A DNA stretch of 32,350 nucleotides, taken from assembly GCA_014190575.1 (NCBI GenBank), contig BJGQ01000039.1:1-32350 (forward strand), in the 5' to 3' direction. The notes beneath the pieces were generated by a model. That model had not been told where the DNA came from, did no database searches, and saw nothing but the letters and a program-made list of their open reading frames with translations. Source of the DNA: Bacteroidota bacterium. Lineage in GTDB: Bacteria > Bacteroidota > Bacteroidia > Chitinophagales > UBA10324. A program made the position numbers and the translations under genes. Positions 18,201 to 25,908 of the stretch are shown here, piece by piece (positions within the stretch are counted from its first letter, which is position 1; each line of letters begins with the position of its first letter).

Positions 18201-19248
18201 TTCCCGGAAAAGTTAATTGAACACATACCTGATATGTTCCCGGAGTATTAAAGGTTATTAAATTATCAGAGTTATTTGGTGTTACAGAAATTCCACCAAC
18301 TGCTGTCCAACTTACTAAAAGAGGTTGAGCATTGGGGGGAATTGCGCAATAAACTGTGAACGGAGCACAGCCAGTCAATCCCGTTATACTAAAGTCTGCA
18401 GCATTTGCACCAATGATTACAAAATTATTTTTCTTAATTGTATCAGCGCATCCATTTGGTCCGGTAACTATTAACTGACTATAATATGCACCTGGAGTTG
18501 AATAAGTTATTGAAGGGTTTTGAATTGAAGATGTAGATGGTGTTCCGCCTGGAAAAGTCCATTGATAAGTATAAGGGCCGCTTACACCTGGATTTACTGA
18601 AGTATAGGCAACCGAAATTGGAGCTGCACAAGCAACAGATGGTGTGGAAGTAAAATCAGCAATTGGTGGAACATCCGGGCAAATAGCATTCACTACAGTT
18701 GTGTCATCTACACATCCGTTGACATCAGTTACAACAAGAGTTACAGATTTACATCCAGGATTAACATAAATATGAGAAGGATTATTTCCACTTCCTCCAA
18801 CTCCATCACCAAAATCCCAAACATAATTGGTTATTGCACCGCCACCCATAATAGATGAATTTGTAAACGCAACACCTACCGGTGCACATCCAATGCTTGT
18901 TGGAAAACCAAAACTTGCTGTAGGTTTACAATGAATACTAACCTGCTTTACAATAGTACTTTGCTGACCATTGCCATTAGTAACAGTTAATGTAACATTA
19001 TAATTACCGCAAGTTTGATAGGTAGTACTCGGATGTTGTTGTGTACTGTTTACCCCGGCATTAATACCAAAATTCCATTGATAAGTCAATGGAGCAGCGC
19101 CGCTTGATGTGTTTACGAAAGTAACCAATGAAGGTGCACAATTCGGAAACGAATAGTTAATTGTAAAGTTAGCATTTACTTGGGCCTGTGTTCGTGAAGA
19201 TACAAGTAAAGAGGCTATGAGTACTAGGCTGTAGAGGACCTTTCTCAT
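12280..19248 (-). CDS. Giant PKD-repeat surface protein with type B (gliding-type) T9SS sorting domain
   Basis: A 2322-aa predicted surface adhesin. After the signal peptide (MRKVLYSLVLIASLLVSSRTQAQ), residues 23-1318 hold about 15 PKD-like domains of about 86 aa, most with W-x-F-G-D/P-G and a Y-V-TL-V-T-GC ending. Residues 1319-2229 hold 12 tandem repeats of about 76 aa with consensus NAG-D-xIC ... LNASGG-xYxWSP ... NP-A-P-TTTY-V-VTD-NGC ... V-V-PLP. Residues 2230-2322 (VFVPNAFSPNGDGNNDVF ... YDRWGALVFES ... GWDG ... PGVYVWYMEG) are the type B gliding-motility-associated C-terminal domain (CHU_C-type). Each repeat has paired cysteines. The PorP/SprF gene follows directly and probably escorts this cargo. 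Adhesion, gliding or polysaccharide contact is likely; ligand unknown. The reading frame is intact over 6.97 kb. Confidence 0.94.
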   Translation of the reverse strand: MRKVLYSLVLIASLLVSSRTQAQVNANFTINYSFPNCAPSLVTFVNTSSGAAPLTYQWNFGINAGVNSTQQHPSTTYQTCGNYNVTLTVTNGNGQQSTIVKQVSIHCKPTASFGFPTSIGCAPVGVAFTNSSIMGGGAITNYVWDFGDGVGGSGNNPSHIYVNPGCKSVTLVVTDVNGCVDDTTVVNAICPDVPPIADFTSTPSVACAAPISVAYTSVNPGVSGPYTYQWTFPGGTPSTSSIQNPSITYSTPGAYYSQLIVTGPNGCADTIKKNNFVIIGANAADFSITGLTGCAPFTVYCAIPPNAQPLLVSWTAVGGISVTPNNSDNLITFNTPGTYQVCVQLTFPGNCIATKCTTVVVGSTPTANFSVSGLQNICAPPMNNVHFTNLSSGTGVITYNWQFPGGTPSSSTAVNPPNVNYTQCGVYSVTLIATSAQGCSDTLVMDSLVHIDCPIASFVASGIHGCIPFDVTFNSTGSFGFPTAWEWNFGDAGNPNSVQSTQQNPTHTYTTSGCFNVRLIITNAQGCKDTLKLLNYVCSGTQPNVNFSANPVNTCIGVPILFTNLSTGIFPSTNYMWDFNGGPPFTTMSTLKNPTYTYTDTGYFDVVLIACNNGCCDTLILHNYVHINPPLAKITVDKSCVNKYDVTLHGETSIGANTYLWSIPGGVPTTSTSPILAVHFATTGTYTATLTVTNNASGCSHTTTQTIQIKNVQADFSITPQTGCAPFYFCINNLSVDASTYNWKIWNTSIVSSPYNGTVASPCLTFPLPGVYTAQLIATDVNGCKDTMLKPNYLTVYGTTVNFSANTTSGCAPLTVNFTDLSTSTTSILTGWSWDFGDPGSGASNYSTLQNPTHIYQNGGMYSVTLAVTDNHGCVNVKTTNSNYITVGHPDIAFFANDSSVCLGTPICFINNTTDVVGSIQYSWNFGDGIGTSGLPTPCYTYQDTGYYDVTLMAQDWWGCKDTLTLPLYIHITTPVTNFIADSTLTICPPLQVNFSNLSSGYDSSTQFIWDFGDGATSTSFDAFHIYTTAGHYDVTLTLTTSNGCVSTITFNNYINITGPSANVTVTPVTGCSPLNVCFYASSNNTSNYIWNFGDGSVDLSNNDTVCYTYSTSGIFYPAVILNDGVGCVYTLPLDSIIVSHVIAGFTLSANDLCNSGTIHFTDTSSSQVALASWTWNFGDLSSGALNNSTQQNPNHTFNSPGTYIVTLIAKDALLCQSTISQTVYIHQLPDAQFTINPNPICPGGNITFTSTSTSTNPITTYQWNFGDAASGVLNNAITSTASHTFNFSGSYFVKLKVFTSFGCTDSLVQTITVNVPPTANAGPDKIICVNGSAQISASGGVTYSWAPSTGLSATNISNPIANPTTTTTYTLTVADAVGCAGTDIVVVNVNPLPFVNAGSDVSICLNTQTTLNASGAITYNWAPSISLSSSTTATVTSSPTLTTQYVLIGTDINGCVNSDTVIVNVNQLPVSNAGTDVAICNNDSTQLNGSGGVNYSWNNAASLNNGNISNPFAHPSITSTYTLVVTDANGCTDDDNVVVTVHPLPLANAGIDQNICINSAAQLNASGGISYSWSPGATLTSSTINNPSATPLTTTTYSVIVTDVNGCSNSDNIIVTVHNYPGINAGVEQSICIGTSTIINAIGGAIYDWSPSNGLNAITGAIVTASPTITTTYNVIGTDIWGCTNSDDIIISVVNAPPANAGNDTTVCFGNPVQLNASGGIGYSWSPSATLTAANISNPTANPVSTTTYSVIVSDANGCSAIDAVTITINSLPLANAGTDQDICINFTAQLSATGGIGYLWSPDATLSDTLINNPIASPILPTTYSVLVTGANGCTASDNVVITVHNNPIVSAGNDVTICYSTSTQLNATGASTYNWLPFTALNNAGIANPTASPTTTTTYVVEGISAWGCISFDTMVVSVLPPPTAFAGTDTAICLLQSTTLHSTGGIGYSWAPANSLNNSLIANPLASPSATVDYIVTVTDTNGCFANDTVNVLVHPLPTINAGPDLFLCVGSSLQLNATGGISYQWSPAQDLDNNLITNPITTTDSLTNYIVTSQDNIGCSNTDTVLVTVIYPLTATAVNKVDVCEGLQTQLSAGGGAFYQWIPAAGLDNANIPNPTCYVGQSTNYMVIVSDGMCFSDTAYVFVQVHPLPMVYAGEDQVVLAGDDVTLSGSGNGTTYMWLPSDGADCPDCLKTIVHPDITTTYTLWITNDFGCSAADNVVIKVGCTADVVFVPNAFSPNGDGNNDVFYVRSKGVKTLNYFRIYDRWGALVFESTDLHKGWDGNVRNKIAMPGVYVWYMEGACANGQKVDLQGNVTMVR
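12562..15294 (-). repeat. Coding tandem repeat: 12 units of about 228 bp (76 aa)
   Basis: This is the DNA behind residues 1319-2229 of the giant protein. Units start with variants of xANAGxDxxIC at near-constant 76-residue spacing. Units 1-9 fall into three groups of three: units 2, 5 and 8 share a variant (YNWAP/YDWSP, a TSSPT or TASPT block, then the V-GTD-I-GC or AWGC ending), while 4 matches 7 and 6 matches 9. The array therefore has a higher-order period of about 684 bp. The last unit is divergent, with a CPDC insertion. Confidence 0.85.
15295..19182 (-). repeat. Coding tandem repeat: about 15 PKD-like units
   Basis: DNA behind residues 23-1318. Units average 86 aa and are more divergent than the 76-aa array. 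Recurrent words are CAP or CxP near the start, W-FGD or W-FPGG in the middle, HxY or PxxxY, and GCxDT near the end. Most units keep two cysteines, one near the start and one in the GC motif, which could form a disulphide after export. Confidence 0.8.
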
Positions 19249-19394
19249 AGGTGTGTTTTTTTTATTGGCACTCTTTACCTCACCATTTGTAAAAGGTTGC
19301 TATATATTTTTTAAAAAATATTATGCGCAATTTTCTAAACTTCATATTTCCTGTTAAAAAAATATTTCCACCTTCTTTTTCCTTCTTATAAAAT

Positions 19395-19402
19395 TATTTT
19401 TG
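19395..19402 (+). promoter_or_regulatory. -7 box for the acyl-CoA carboxylase beta gene
   Basis: TATTTTTG is an exact TAnnTTTG match, 27 bases before the ATG at 19430. No convincing -33 TTG is seen at the right distance. The 181-base gap shared with the giant gene is strongly AT-rich and holds no other gene; I see no clear box facing the giant gene. Confidence 0.5.
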
Positions 19403-19429
19403 TCGAGGATTTAATTTCAATAAATAGGA

Positions 19430-21052
19430 ATGAAAAAAGAAACAGAAAAAGAAGGAGTTCATATTTTAATAAATAAGCTAAACGAAAATATTGAAAAGAT
19501 AAAACTCGGGGGTGGAAAAAAGGCAATTGATAAACAACACGAAAAAGGAAAACTATCCGCAAGGGAAAGGCTTGATTATTTATTTGATAAAAATTCACTT
19601 CGCTTTGAAATGGGTGCTCTTGCAGGATATGAAATGTATCCGGAGTATGGAGGTTGTCCTGCGGCAGGAGTAGTAATTGAAATAGGTTTTGTAAGCGGCA
19701 GGCAATGTATTGTAGTTGCAAATGATGCAACTGTAAAAGCCGGAGCCTGGTTTCCAATAACTGGAAAAAAGAATTTGAGAGCCCAGGAAATATCAATGGA
19801 AAATCGCTTACCTATAATATATCTGGTTGATAGTGCAGGGGTCTTTTTGCCTTTACAGGATGAAATTTTTCCTGACAAAGAACATTTTGGTCGAATCTTC
19901 CGCAATAATGCTCAAATGAGTTCAATGGGTATTATGCAGATAGCAGCCATTATGGGAAGTTGTGTTGCCGGCGGAGCATACTTACCTATTATGAGCGACG
20001 AGGCAATGATTGTAGATAAAACTGGAAGCATATTTCTTGCAGGTCCATATCTGGTAAAAGCTGCAATAGGCGAAGATGCCGATCAGGAAACATTAGGAGG
20101 TGCTACTACTCATTGCGAAATAAGTGGTGTTACAGATTATAAATGTAAAGATGATAAAGATTGCCTCGATCGTATAAAAAGTATTGTTGGAAAAATTGGA
20201 GATTATGACAAAGCTGGGTTTGATAGAGTTAAACCTTTGCTTCCCGCCATTGACGAGAAGGAATTACTAAACATAATGCCTGATGATAACAGTCGTGCCT
20301 ATGATATGTATGAAATCATTAAATGTTTGGTTGATGAATCGAAGTACGATGAATACAAAGAAGGTTATGGAAAAAGTATTATTACCTGTTATGCAAGAAT
20401 TGATGGGTGGAGTGTTGGCATTGTTGCCAATCAGCGAAAAGTGGTAAAAAGTAAAAAAGGCGAAATGCAGTTTGGTGGTGTTATTTATAGCGACTCTGCT
20501 GATAAAGCCACTCGCTTTATAATGAATTGCAATCAAAAAAGGATACCTCTTGTTTTTTTACAAGATGTAACCGGCTTTATGGTGGGTTCGCGCAGTGAAC
20601 ATGGCGGTATAATAAAAGACGGAGCCAAAATGGTAAATGCAGTTGCCAATAGTGTAGTACCAAAAATCACCATTATAGTTGGCAACAGTTATGGGGCAGG
20701 TAATTATGCCATGTGTGGTAAAGCATATGACCCACGCATAATTGTTGGATGGCCTACTGCAAAGATTGCTGTAATGGGTGGTGATCAAGCGGCGAAAACA
20801 TTATTGCAAATTCAAGTTGCATCGTTAAAATCAAAAGGAGAAATTATTACTCCTGAAAACGAAAAGATATTGTTGGAAGAAATTATGAAACGATACGAAA
20901 AACAAACCACTCCTTATTATGCAGCATCTCGATTATGGATTGATGCAATCATTAATCCTTTGGACACACGGAAAGTTGTGTCTATGACTATTGAAGCTGC
21001 CAACCACTCTCCTATTACTAAACAATTTAATCCGGGTATTCTACAAACTTAA
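19430..21052 (+). CDS. Acyl-CoA carboxylase carboxyltransferase (beta) subunit, methylcrotonyl-CoA-type
   Basis: The 540-aa carboxyltransferase moves CO2 from carboxybiotin to an acyl-CoA in the cytoplasm. It carries both crotonase-like halves: VAGGAYLPIMSDEAMIVD with the first oxyanion glycines at 181-182, and NSYGAGNYAMCGKAYDPR with the second around 422-424. SARERLDYLFD near residue 45, FLAGPYLVKAAIGE, LGGATTHCEISGVTD and LQDVTGFMVG are family blocks. The closing PYYAASRLWIDAIINPLDTR resembles methylcrotonyl-CoA carboxylase beta (leucine breakdown) more than propionyl-CoA carboxylase. No biotin carboxylase or biotin-carrier gene is present nearby, so its alpha partner must be elsewhere. 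Substrate assignment is an inference from similarity. Confidence 0.9.
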   Translation: MKKETEKEGVHILINKLNENIEKIKLGGGKKAIDKQHEKGKLSARERLDYLFDKNSLRFEMGALAGYEMYPEYGGCPAAGVVIEIGFVSGRQCIVVANDATVKAGAWFPITGKKNLRAQEISMENRLPIIYLVDSAGVFLPLQDEIFPDKEHFGRIFRNNAQMSSMGIMQIAAIMGSCVAGGAYLPIMSDEAMIVDKTGSIFLAGPYLVKAAIGEDADQETLGGATTHCEISGVTDYKCKDDKDCLDRIKSIVGKIGDYDKAGFDRVKPLLPAIDEKELLNIMPDDNSRAYDMYEIIKCLVDESKYDEYKEGYGKSIITCYARIDGWSVGIVANQRKVVKSKKGEMQFGGVIYSDSADKATRFIMNCNQKRIPLVFLQDVTGFMVGSRSEHGGIIKDGAKMVNAVANSVVPKITIIVGNSYGAGNYAMCGKAYDPRIIVGWPTAKIAVMGGDQAAKTLLQIQVASLKSKGEIITPENEKILLEEIMKRYEKQTTPYYAASRLWIDAIINPLDTRKVVSMTIEAANHSPITKQFNPGILQT

Positions 21053-21226
21053 TTATGTTTAGAAGAGGTACTCATTCTCCAATCGATTTGAATTAAACCT
21101 GTTGTTTAGATAATTTAATAAGATCGGTAAACAGCAGCAGACATTTCAACCATTGAGATCTATTGCACTTGAAAGATTTTGATTAGTGCGTATTAAATAT
21201 TTTTCACAATAAATTCCGGAACGATA

Positions 21227-21577
21227 TTATTTCTTTGAAATATCAGAAAGTATTGCAGGAAATCCAACTGAACAGCCTGGTGGATTCATTCTTTTTAAAG
21301 GCTGGTAATTAAAATAAATTTCGAGTCCATCAATATCATAATCAGGCGCAAGTGTATCAATTGGAATAAGAACCATTTGCCAATCGGGTTTTTGCCAGTT
21401 AACTATTACAACTGTTGAACATCCTGTGCTACGATATTGGTGTGAAACTTTGCCCATCGTTTCACCCTTATGTTTAACTTTTTCATTCGTAGAACCAGAA
21501 TTGCCAGCTATTTTTTCAGAACAACAAGCTACAGTCATAAATGAAAACATTAGTACCAATTGGAATAATTGTTTCAT
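21227..21577 (-). CDS. Small putative lipoprotein of unknown function
   Basis: A 116-aa protein. The N-terminus MKQLFQLVLMFSFMTVACC looks like a lipoprotein signal peptide with Cys after TVA, a slightly irregular lipobox, so membrane anchoring is probable. The rest has VVIVNWQKPDWQMVLIPIDTL and NPPGCSVGFPAI. I do not recognise a family. It begins 49 bases after the stop of the upstream T9SS protein on the same strand and may be co-transcribed. The 174-base gap to the convergent carboxylase gene shows nothing. Confidence 0.7.
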   Translation of the reverse strand: MKQLFQLVLMFSFMTVACCSEKIAGNSGSTNEKVKHKGETMGKVSHQYRSTGCSTVVIVNWQKPDWQMVLIPIDTLAPDYDIDGLEIYFNYQPLKRMNPPGCSVGFPAILSDISKK

Positions 21578-21626
21578 TTTTTATACTGAAATTTATTGAA
21601 GACTCATTTAATTTATTAAAAAATAT

Positions 21627-23492
21627 TTATTGAACTGCAATTTTAGCTATGCGCTGAAAATCAGGTGTGCCGATTCTGATAATATAAATTCCGGCACTTA
21701 ATTCATGAGCATCAATTGATGTTTCAAATGCTTTTGAGTTTGGTGTAATGTATTTATATGAAATCAGTTTTCCGTTAACATCATACAGTTGAACAATAGT
21801 TTTATTATCAAATGGTAGATTTAGCGCTTTAACCAAAATCAATTCATTAACAAGTGTAACAGTAAGGTCAGCATCGTTTTTATTAATCGGTTCATCTATT
21901 CCCACGCCTTGATGACATTGATCAATGCGAAAAGAATAGATTCCTGTTCTTGATCCGTTGTTACAAAACATTCCAGTGTGCCAGAAAACACTACCATCTG
22001 CAGGATCAATTGAGGTATGAGAATAATCTCCAAAACGATTACTTCCTGAAAGTGTTCCTGCCCCAGAAAAAACAACTGTTTCCGGCAACGACATTTTTCC
22101 TAAAGTATCTGTTGAAACTCTTCCTGTAAAACCTAAGCTAACCGGAATTGTAGGTGAGGTTTTAGCATAACAAAGACCAATATCACCGTTGCAATCCATT
22201 GCAATACTGCCACACCAACGATTGGCTGAATCCGGAGCATAAATTCCTTCCTGATACAATGACCATACATTCGTACTTTGATCCTGGCGAAGTTCAACCC
22301 ACTTAATACTTCTTTGAGTGGAATTAATTTTGACTCCCCAATTTAAAACCACTCTGTTACTACCGATAAAACTGCTCCATTGTGCACGGTACATACATAT
22401 ACCTCCAAGGCCATCTAATTTCTGACTACTTGGTTGAATAATATCATTCCAGTTTTGATTGTATGAAGCATCGAATGCCGCAGTTGGAATTGTAGCATCT
22501 AAAGTAATTGTAGCTGCAGGTGTAGTTCCCCAGGTAACACCCATTGACCAGATTTTAATTCCGTCAATTGCGCTTCCTCCCCAGGCATTGTCGGTATAAG
22601 AAAACAATGGGCAACGCTGACCAAAAGGCGGTAAAACACCATCAGCATCGCCAGGCAATGGAAGCCAAAATCCAAAACCTGCATTGTTAGGCTCAGTAAA
22701 ATTTTTACTGATGGATCTTGCATTAGGAGAACCTGCAAGCATTGAATCGCGCTCGAAACAAAAGACTCTACCTCCCCCATTATTGGAAGTCATGTAATAG
22801 CCATTTTCCCAAATTGAAAATTTAAGGTAATCGGCAGAGAGTCCTGAAGGCATATTAAACTGATACGAATACCAAGCTCCGGCGGGGTTATTGGTTGCAG
22901 AAACCGCAAGCGCAAAACCTGAGAAGAATCCATCTAACTCAGCAACAAACCAACGGTCGGCAAATTTATCGTACATCACAATCGGATCGCCACTTGTTCC
23001 TGCACCCGTTACTGTACCTACATCACCATTGAATACTATTGAACCACTTCCTGTTTTATTATAAACTGCAAATGGTGTTGCGTTAACTGACTGCACATAT
23101 TGTGTCATTCCGGCTGCACCTGTAGGATCCTGAGGCATTGAACCACCATTCAGTCCATTCCACGATTTAATAACTGTTGGGGTTTTGCCTTTACCCATTG
23201 ATGATTGAATGGAAGATGGATCATTACCATATTGAGCTCCATCATTTGGGGTGAAAAGAAATTTTTGAGTAATTCGATGTTCTCTGTCAGGCATTTCCTT
23301 CGCTTCTTTAAAATCCATTTGATCGATTTCTTCTTGCGAGAATATTTTATTCAGTGGTTGAGTGATTTCAAACTTTGTTGCATGTTCAACAATTGCAGTT
23401 CCGGAATTTAAATCGTCAGGTATTGATACTTGCTGTGCATACAACTGATTTGCGCCAAATAAAAAAAACAGAAACGGCAGAATGTTTTTCAT
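21627..23492 (-). CDS. Secreted 621-aa protein with T9SS type A sorting domain
   Basis: The signal peptide MKNILPFLFFLFGANQLYAQ is followed by a propeptide-like stretch with charged KEAKEMPDREHRITQ (about 60-75). The body, from about 105, has PQDPTGAAGMTQYVQSVN, SGDPIVMYDKFADRWFVAEL, ADYLKFSIWENGYYM and SNRFGDYSHTSIDPADGSVFWHTG, spaced like blades of a beta-propeller-like fold. The end (NLPFDNKTIVQLYDVNGKLI ... ELSAGIYIIRIGTPDFQRIAKIAVQ) is a type A sorting domain. Similar proteins of unknown function are common in Bacteroidota; no catalytic motif is recognised. It probably acts outside the cell. Fold assignment is tentative. Confidence 0.85.
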   Translation of the reverse strand: MKNILPFLFFLFGANQLYAQQVSIPDDLNSGTAIVEHATKFEITQPLNKIFSQEEIDQMDFKEAKEMPDREHRITQKFLFTPNDGAQYGNDPSSIQSSMGKGKTPTVIKSWNGLNGGSMPQDPTGAAGMTQYVQSVNATPFAVYNKTGSGSIVFNGDVGTVTGAGTSGDPIVMYDKFADRWFVAELDGFFSGFALAVSATNNPAGAWYSYQFNMPSGLSADYLKFSIWENGYYMTSNNGGGRVFCFERDSMLAGSPNARSISKNFTEPNNAGFGFWLPLPGDADGVLPPFGQRCPLFSYTDNAWGGSAIDGIKIWSMGVTWGTTPAATITLDATIPTAAFDASYNQNWNDIIQPSSQKLDGLGGICMYRAQWSSFIGSNRVVLNWGVKINSTQRSIKWVELRQDQSTNVWSLYQEGIYAPDSANRWCGSIAMDCNGDIGLCYAKTSPTIPVSLGFTGRVSTDTLGKMSLPETVVFSGAGTLSGSNRFGDYSHTSIDPADGSVFWHTGMFCNNGSRTGIYSFRIDQCHQGVGIDEPINKNDADLTVTLVNELILVKALNLPFDNKTIVQLYDVNGKLISYKYITPNSKAFETSIDAHELSAGIYIIRIGTPDFQRIAKIAVQ

Positions 23493-23763
23493 GACTTGAA
23501 TTTTATCTTTTTATGTTGATTTAAACTGAATTATTTTTTTTAATGTCTATCATTAATTGAAGGATGTAAGACTATAATATTTAAGCAAAACCAAAAAGTT
23601 TTATTTTCTTTTTATTTAAACAAGACAATTAAATTATTTCAGAAAGAAAAATGAATTACTCAGAGAAATCGTACTTGAATCAAAAGTTTACATGAAACCG
23701 CAGATTTGTTTAATATCCAGAACCGGCATGAAGAATCTATCTTAAGTTTTTTATTTGATTGTA

Positions 23764-24342
23764 TTAATCCTCTAATCCTTTACCGTCGAGTATTTTTGGA
23801 ATGTATTTTTCAATTCTTGCCACTCTTGTTTTTGTTTGTTTAGCTGAAGAAAAGTAAAGCAGGTACCCTCTTTGCCTACCTGGAGTTAAAATATTAAATG
23901 CAGTTTTTAATTCGGGCATATCATCTAAAACAAGTTGAAATTCTTCGGGCATTTTGTATTCAGTTGTCTTTTTCAATTCCAATTTTAAACCTGCTTTTTC
24001 CAATTCAATGGCTTCTTTAATATATGATTTTAAAGTTGATTTATTTTTTACAATTTCCTGAATGTTGGTTAAACGAATTTGACGGGCTGCCTGCACATTT
24101 TCTGTTTGTTGTACTAAAATCTTTTTTTCATCTTTTAGTAAAGCACCTTGCATAAACAACAAGGCACAATAGTTTTTAAATCCATGTATTAAAACAATGT
24201 TGCTTTTTTGAAATGTATAACATGGGCATCCCCATTTTAATTCTTCTGTTAAACCACAGTCAAGAACGAGTATTCTCAATTCTTCATATTCTTTCTGCCA
24301 CTTTGTAACCTTATTAAAAAACCAATCGACTTTAGGGTTCAT
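23764..24342 (-). CDS. YdeI/OmpD-associated (DUF1801 + OmdA) family protein
   Basis: A 192-aa cytoplasmic protein. The first half (LTEELKWGCPCYTFQKSNIVLIHGFKNYCALLFMQGALL, shown in parts: WGCPCYTF, GFKNYCALLF) is the DUF1801-type fold. The second half contains YKMPEEFQLVLDDMP and FNILTPGRQRGYLLYFSSAK, the C-terminal YdeI/OmdA block with the R-x-x-Y-x-x-x-I ending. The family is widespread and its biochemical function is unsettled. The neighbour upstream on the same strand is the FAD monooxygenase, 78 bases away. The 271 bases between it and the 621-aa protein gene hold no gene. Confidence 0.88.
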   Translation of the reverse strand: MNPKVDWFFNKVTKWQKEYEELRILVLDCGLTEELKWGCPCYTFQKSNIVLIHGFKNYCALLFMQGALLKDEKKILVQQTENVQAARQIRLTNIQEIVKNKSTLKSYIKEAIELEKAGLKLELKKTTEYKMPEEFQLVLDDMPELKTAFNILTPGRQRGYLLYFSSAKQTKTRVARIEKYIPKILDGKGLED

Positions 24343-24420
24343 TTGTATTTATTTTATTCGTGCAATTAATTAATTCTTTAGCTATTGCCATTCAATATTC
24401 TCAATCTATAAACCTCTTTG

Positions 24421-25893
24421 CTATTTATCTTTTCTCTTTAGATATCGTCCTCTCGGTTCATTTGCTTCATGTAACACAATGTCGGAATGCAGGAATTGTG
24501 CAGCATCTGCTGAATCTTTCACTTTGGAAGCACTACGACCTATCATTTCTGATTCAAACGCAGTTAATACGCTTTCCCTTATTCCGGCTTTTCTCCATTG
24601 CGTAAAAGGTGAACATCCTATTGAGATTCCCCGAGCCAACGACAACGCATCTAACAATGCTTGATTTGCACCCTGACCCTTAAATGGACTCATAGGGTGT
24701 GCCGCATCTCCGATAAGAGTTGCGCTCCCGCATTTATCAAATAATTCTGAATGAAGTAATTCTCTGTCGTACACCGGATAACCTGTAACCTGCGCTTCCA
24801 TAGTTGATGATAAAATCTGAGGAATGGGATTGTGCCATTGCGTTCTGCTACATGCTTCTTCTTTAAGTGCTTGAGCACCAAGAGCACTCAAAGACTTAGC
24901 TTCATTTTCAAGCATGGGAAAACTTAGTTGCCACATAACAGAGTTGGTTTCATAAGGCATTATGTATATCCGCTCATTGCCATTGGCTGTTTGAAATACC
25001 GTAGCCGAGTCGAGCAAAGAACTCTCAACACCTTCGAGATTCTTCAAAGGACAAATGCCGAGAATAACAATACATCCTAGGTACCGCAATGGGGAGACTT
25101 CATCACCAATCAGCAGCTTTCGCACTGCACTTCGAATACCATCGGCTCCAACAACAAGATCAGCTTTGGCATTCTTTATCTTACCATCCACTTTGAATCT
25201 CAGGTCAACACCTTCATCATCGGTTTCTTTAAAATCTACTATCTGATGCCCCCACTGCACAACATCAAGTTTACCAAGTTGCTTTAACAGCGCTAAGCGT
25301 AACGATTGCCTTGCTATAAGCATATTTATACGCTTCGGAGATTTTTTTGCGTCTGACTGCAACCACTTGCTCATCCCCCATTCTCCAATTACTTTTCCCT
25401 CAGTAGTATGAACCACATGCCTTCTTGAAATCACAGCTTCCTCCAAAGAAAAAATACCCAATCCCTCAATGGCTTTACTGGCTTGTTGTAAAGTGAGTCC
25501 ATAACCTTGCGATCTGGTTTCGAAGCCGCTATCACGCTCATAAATGGTAAAAGGGATTTTACGGTGCAAACATGCCACAGCAAATGCCATTCCTCCTATA
25601 CCTCCACCAATAATTGCAACATGCGGGTAGTTTTCTTTGTCTGCTATTGGAGGATTATCAGAATGAATTAAGCCGGAACCAGAACAGTTCAAACATGAAT
25701 ATTTGTGACCCTTTGGACGAACAGGAGCAGTGCCTTGGCCATTTGTTTTTTCAAATTGTTCCATTGCAACCTGGTATTGCAGTCGCACTTTCTTTCGAAG
25801 CCTCTGGCTTTTTTTGCCACGCCCTAAACATTCGGGGCAAGTAGTCCAAAAAGTATTTTCATTTCCACCATTGCCGGTGTTACACTTCTCCAT
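24421..25893 (-). CDS. FAD-dependent monooxygenase with N-terminal DnaJ-like zinc finger
   Basis: A 490-aa two-part protein. Residues 1-75 carry CPECLGRGK (C19, C22) and CLNCSGSG (C67, C70), two CxxCxGxG half-sites like the zinc-binding region of DnaJ, separated by a basic helical stretch. From 91 it is a PHBH-fold flavoprotein: HVAIIGGGIGGMAFAVA (dinucleotide motif 96-101), the DG motif VVGADGIRSAVR (251-252) and the GD motif LIGDAAHPMSPFKGQGANQ (395-396). Such enzymes hydroxylate or epoxidise aromatic or other small molecules with NAD(P)H and O2. The zinc finger is unusual for this class and may mediate protein contact. An exact -7 box lies so close to the ATG that the mRNA may be almost leaderless. 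The substrate is unknown. Confidence 0.9.
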   Translation of the reverse strand: MEKCNTGNGGNENTFWTTCPECLGRGKKSQRLRKKVRLQYQVAMEQFEKTNGQGTAPVRPKGHKYSCLNCSGSGLIHSDNPPIADKENYPHVAIIGGGIGGMAFAVACLHRKIPFTIYERDSGFETRSQGYGLTLQQASKAIEGLGIFSLEEAVISRRHVVHTTEGKVIGEWGMSKWLQSDAKKSPKRINMLIARQSLRLALLKQLGKLDVVQWGHQIVDFKETDDEGVDLRFKVDGKIKNAKADLVVGADGIRSAVRKLLIGDEVSPLRYLGCIVILGICPLKNLEGVESSLLDSATVFQTANGNERIYIMPYETNSVMWQLSFPMLENEAKSLSALGAQALKEEACSRTQWHNPIPQILSSTMEAQVTGYPVYDRELLHSELFDKCGSATLIGDAAHPMSPFKGQGANQALLDALSLARGISIGCSPFTQWRKAGIRESVLTAFESEMIGRSASKVKDSADAAQFLHSDIVLHEANEPRGRYLKRKDK

Positions 25894-25900
25894 TCTCGAA

Positions 25901-25908
25901 CAAATATA
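25901..25908 (-). promoter_or_regulatory. -7 box of the FAD monooxygenase gene
   Basis: TATATTTG on the minus strand matches TAnnTTTG exactly and ends only 7 bases before the ATG at 25893. If used, the transcript would start at or within a few bases of the start codon. The 228-base gap 25894-26121 is otherwise gene-free and somewhat more GC-rich than its surroundings. Confidence 0.5.
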
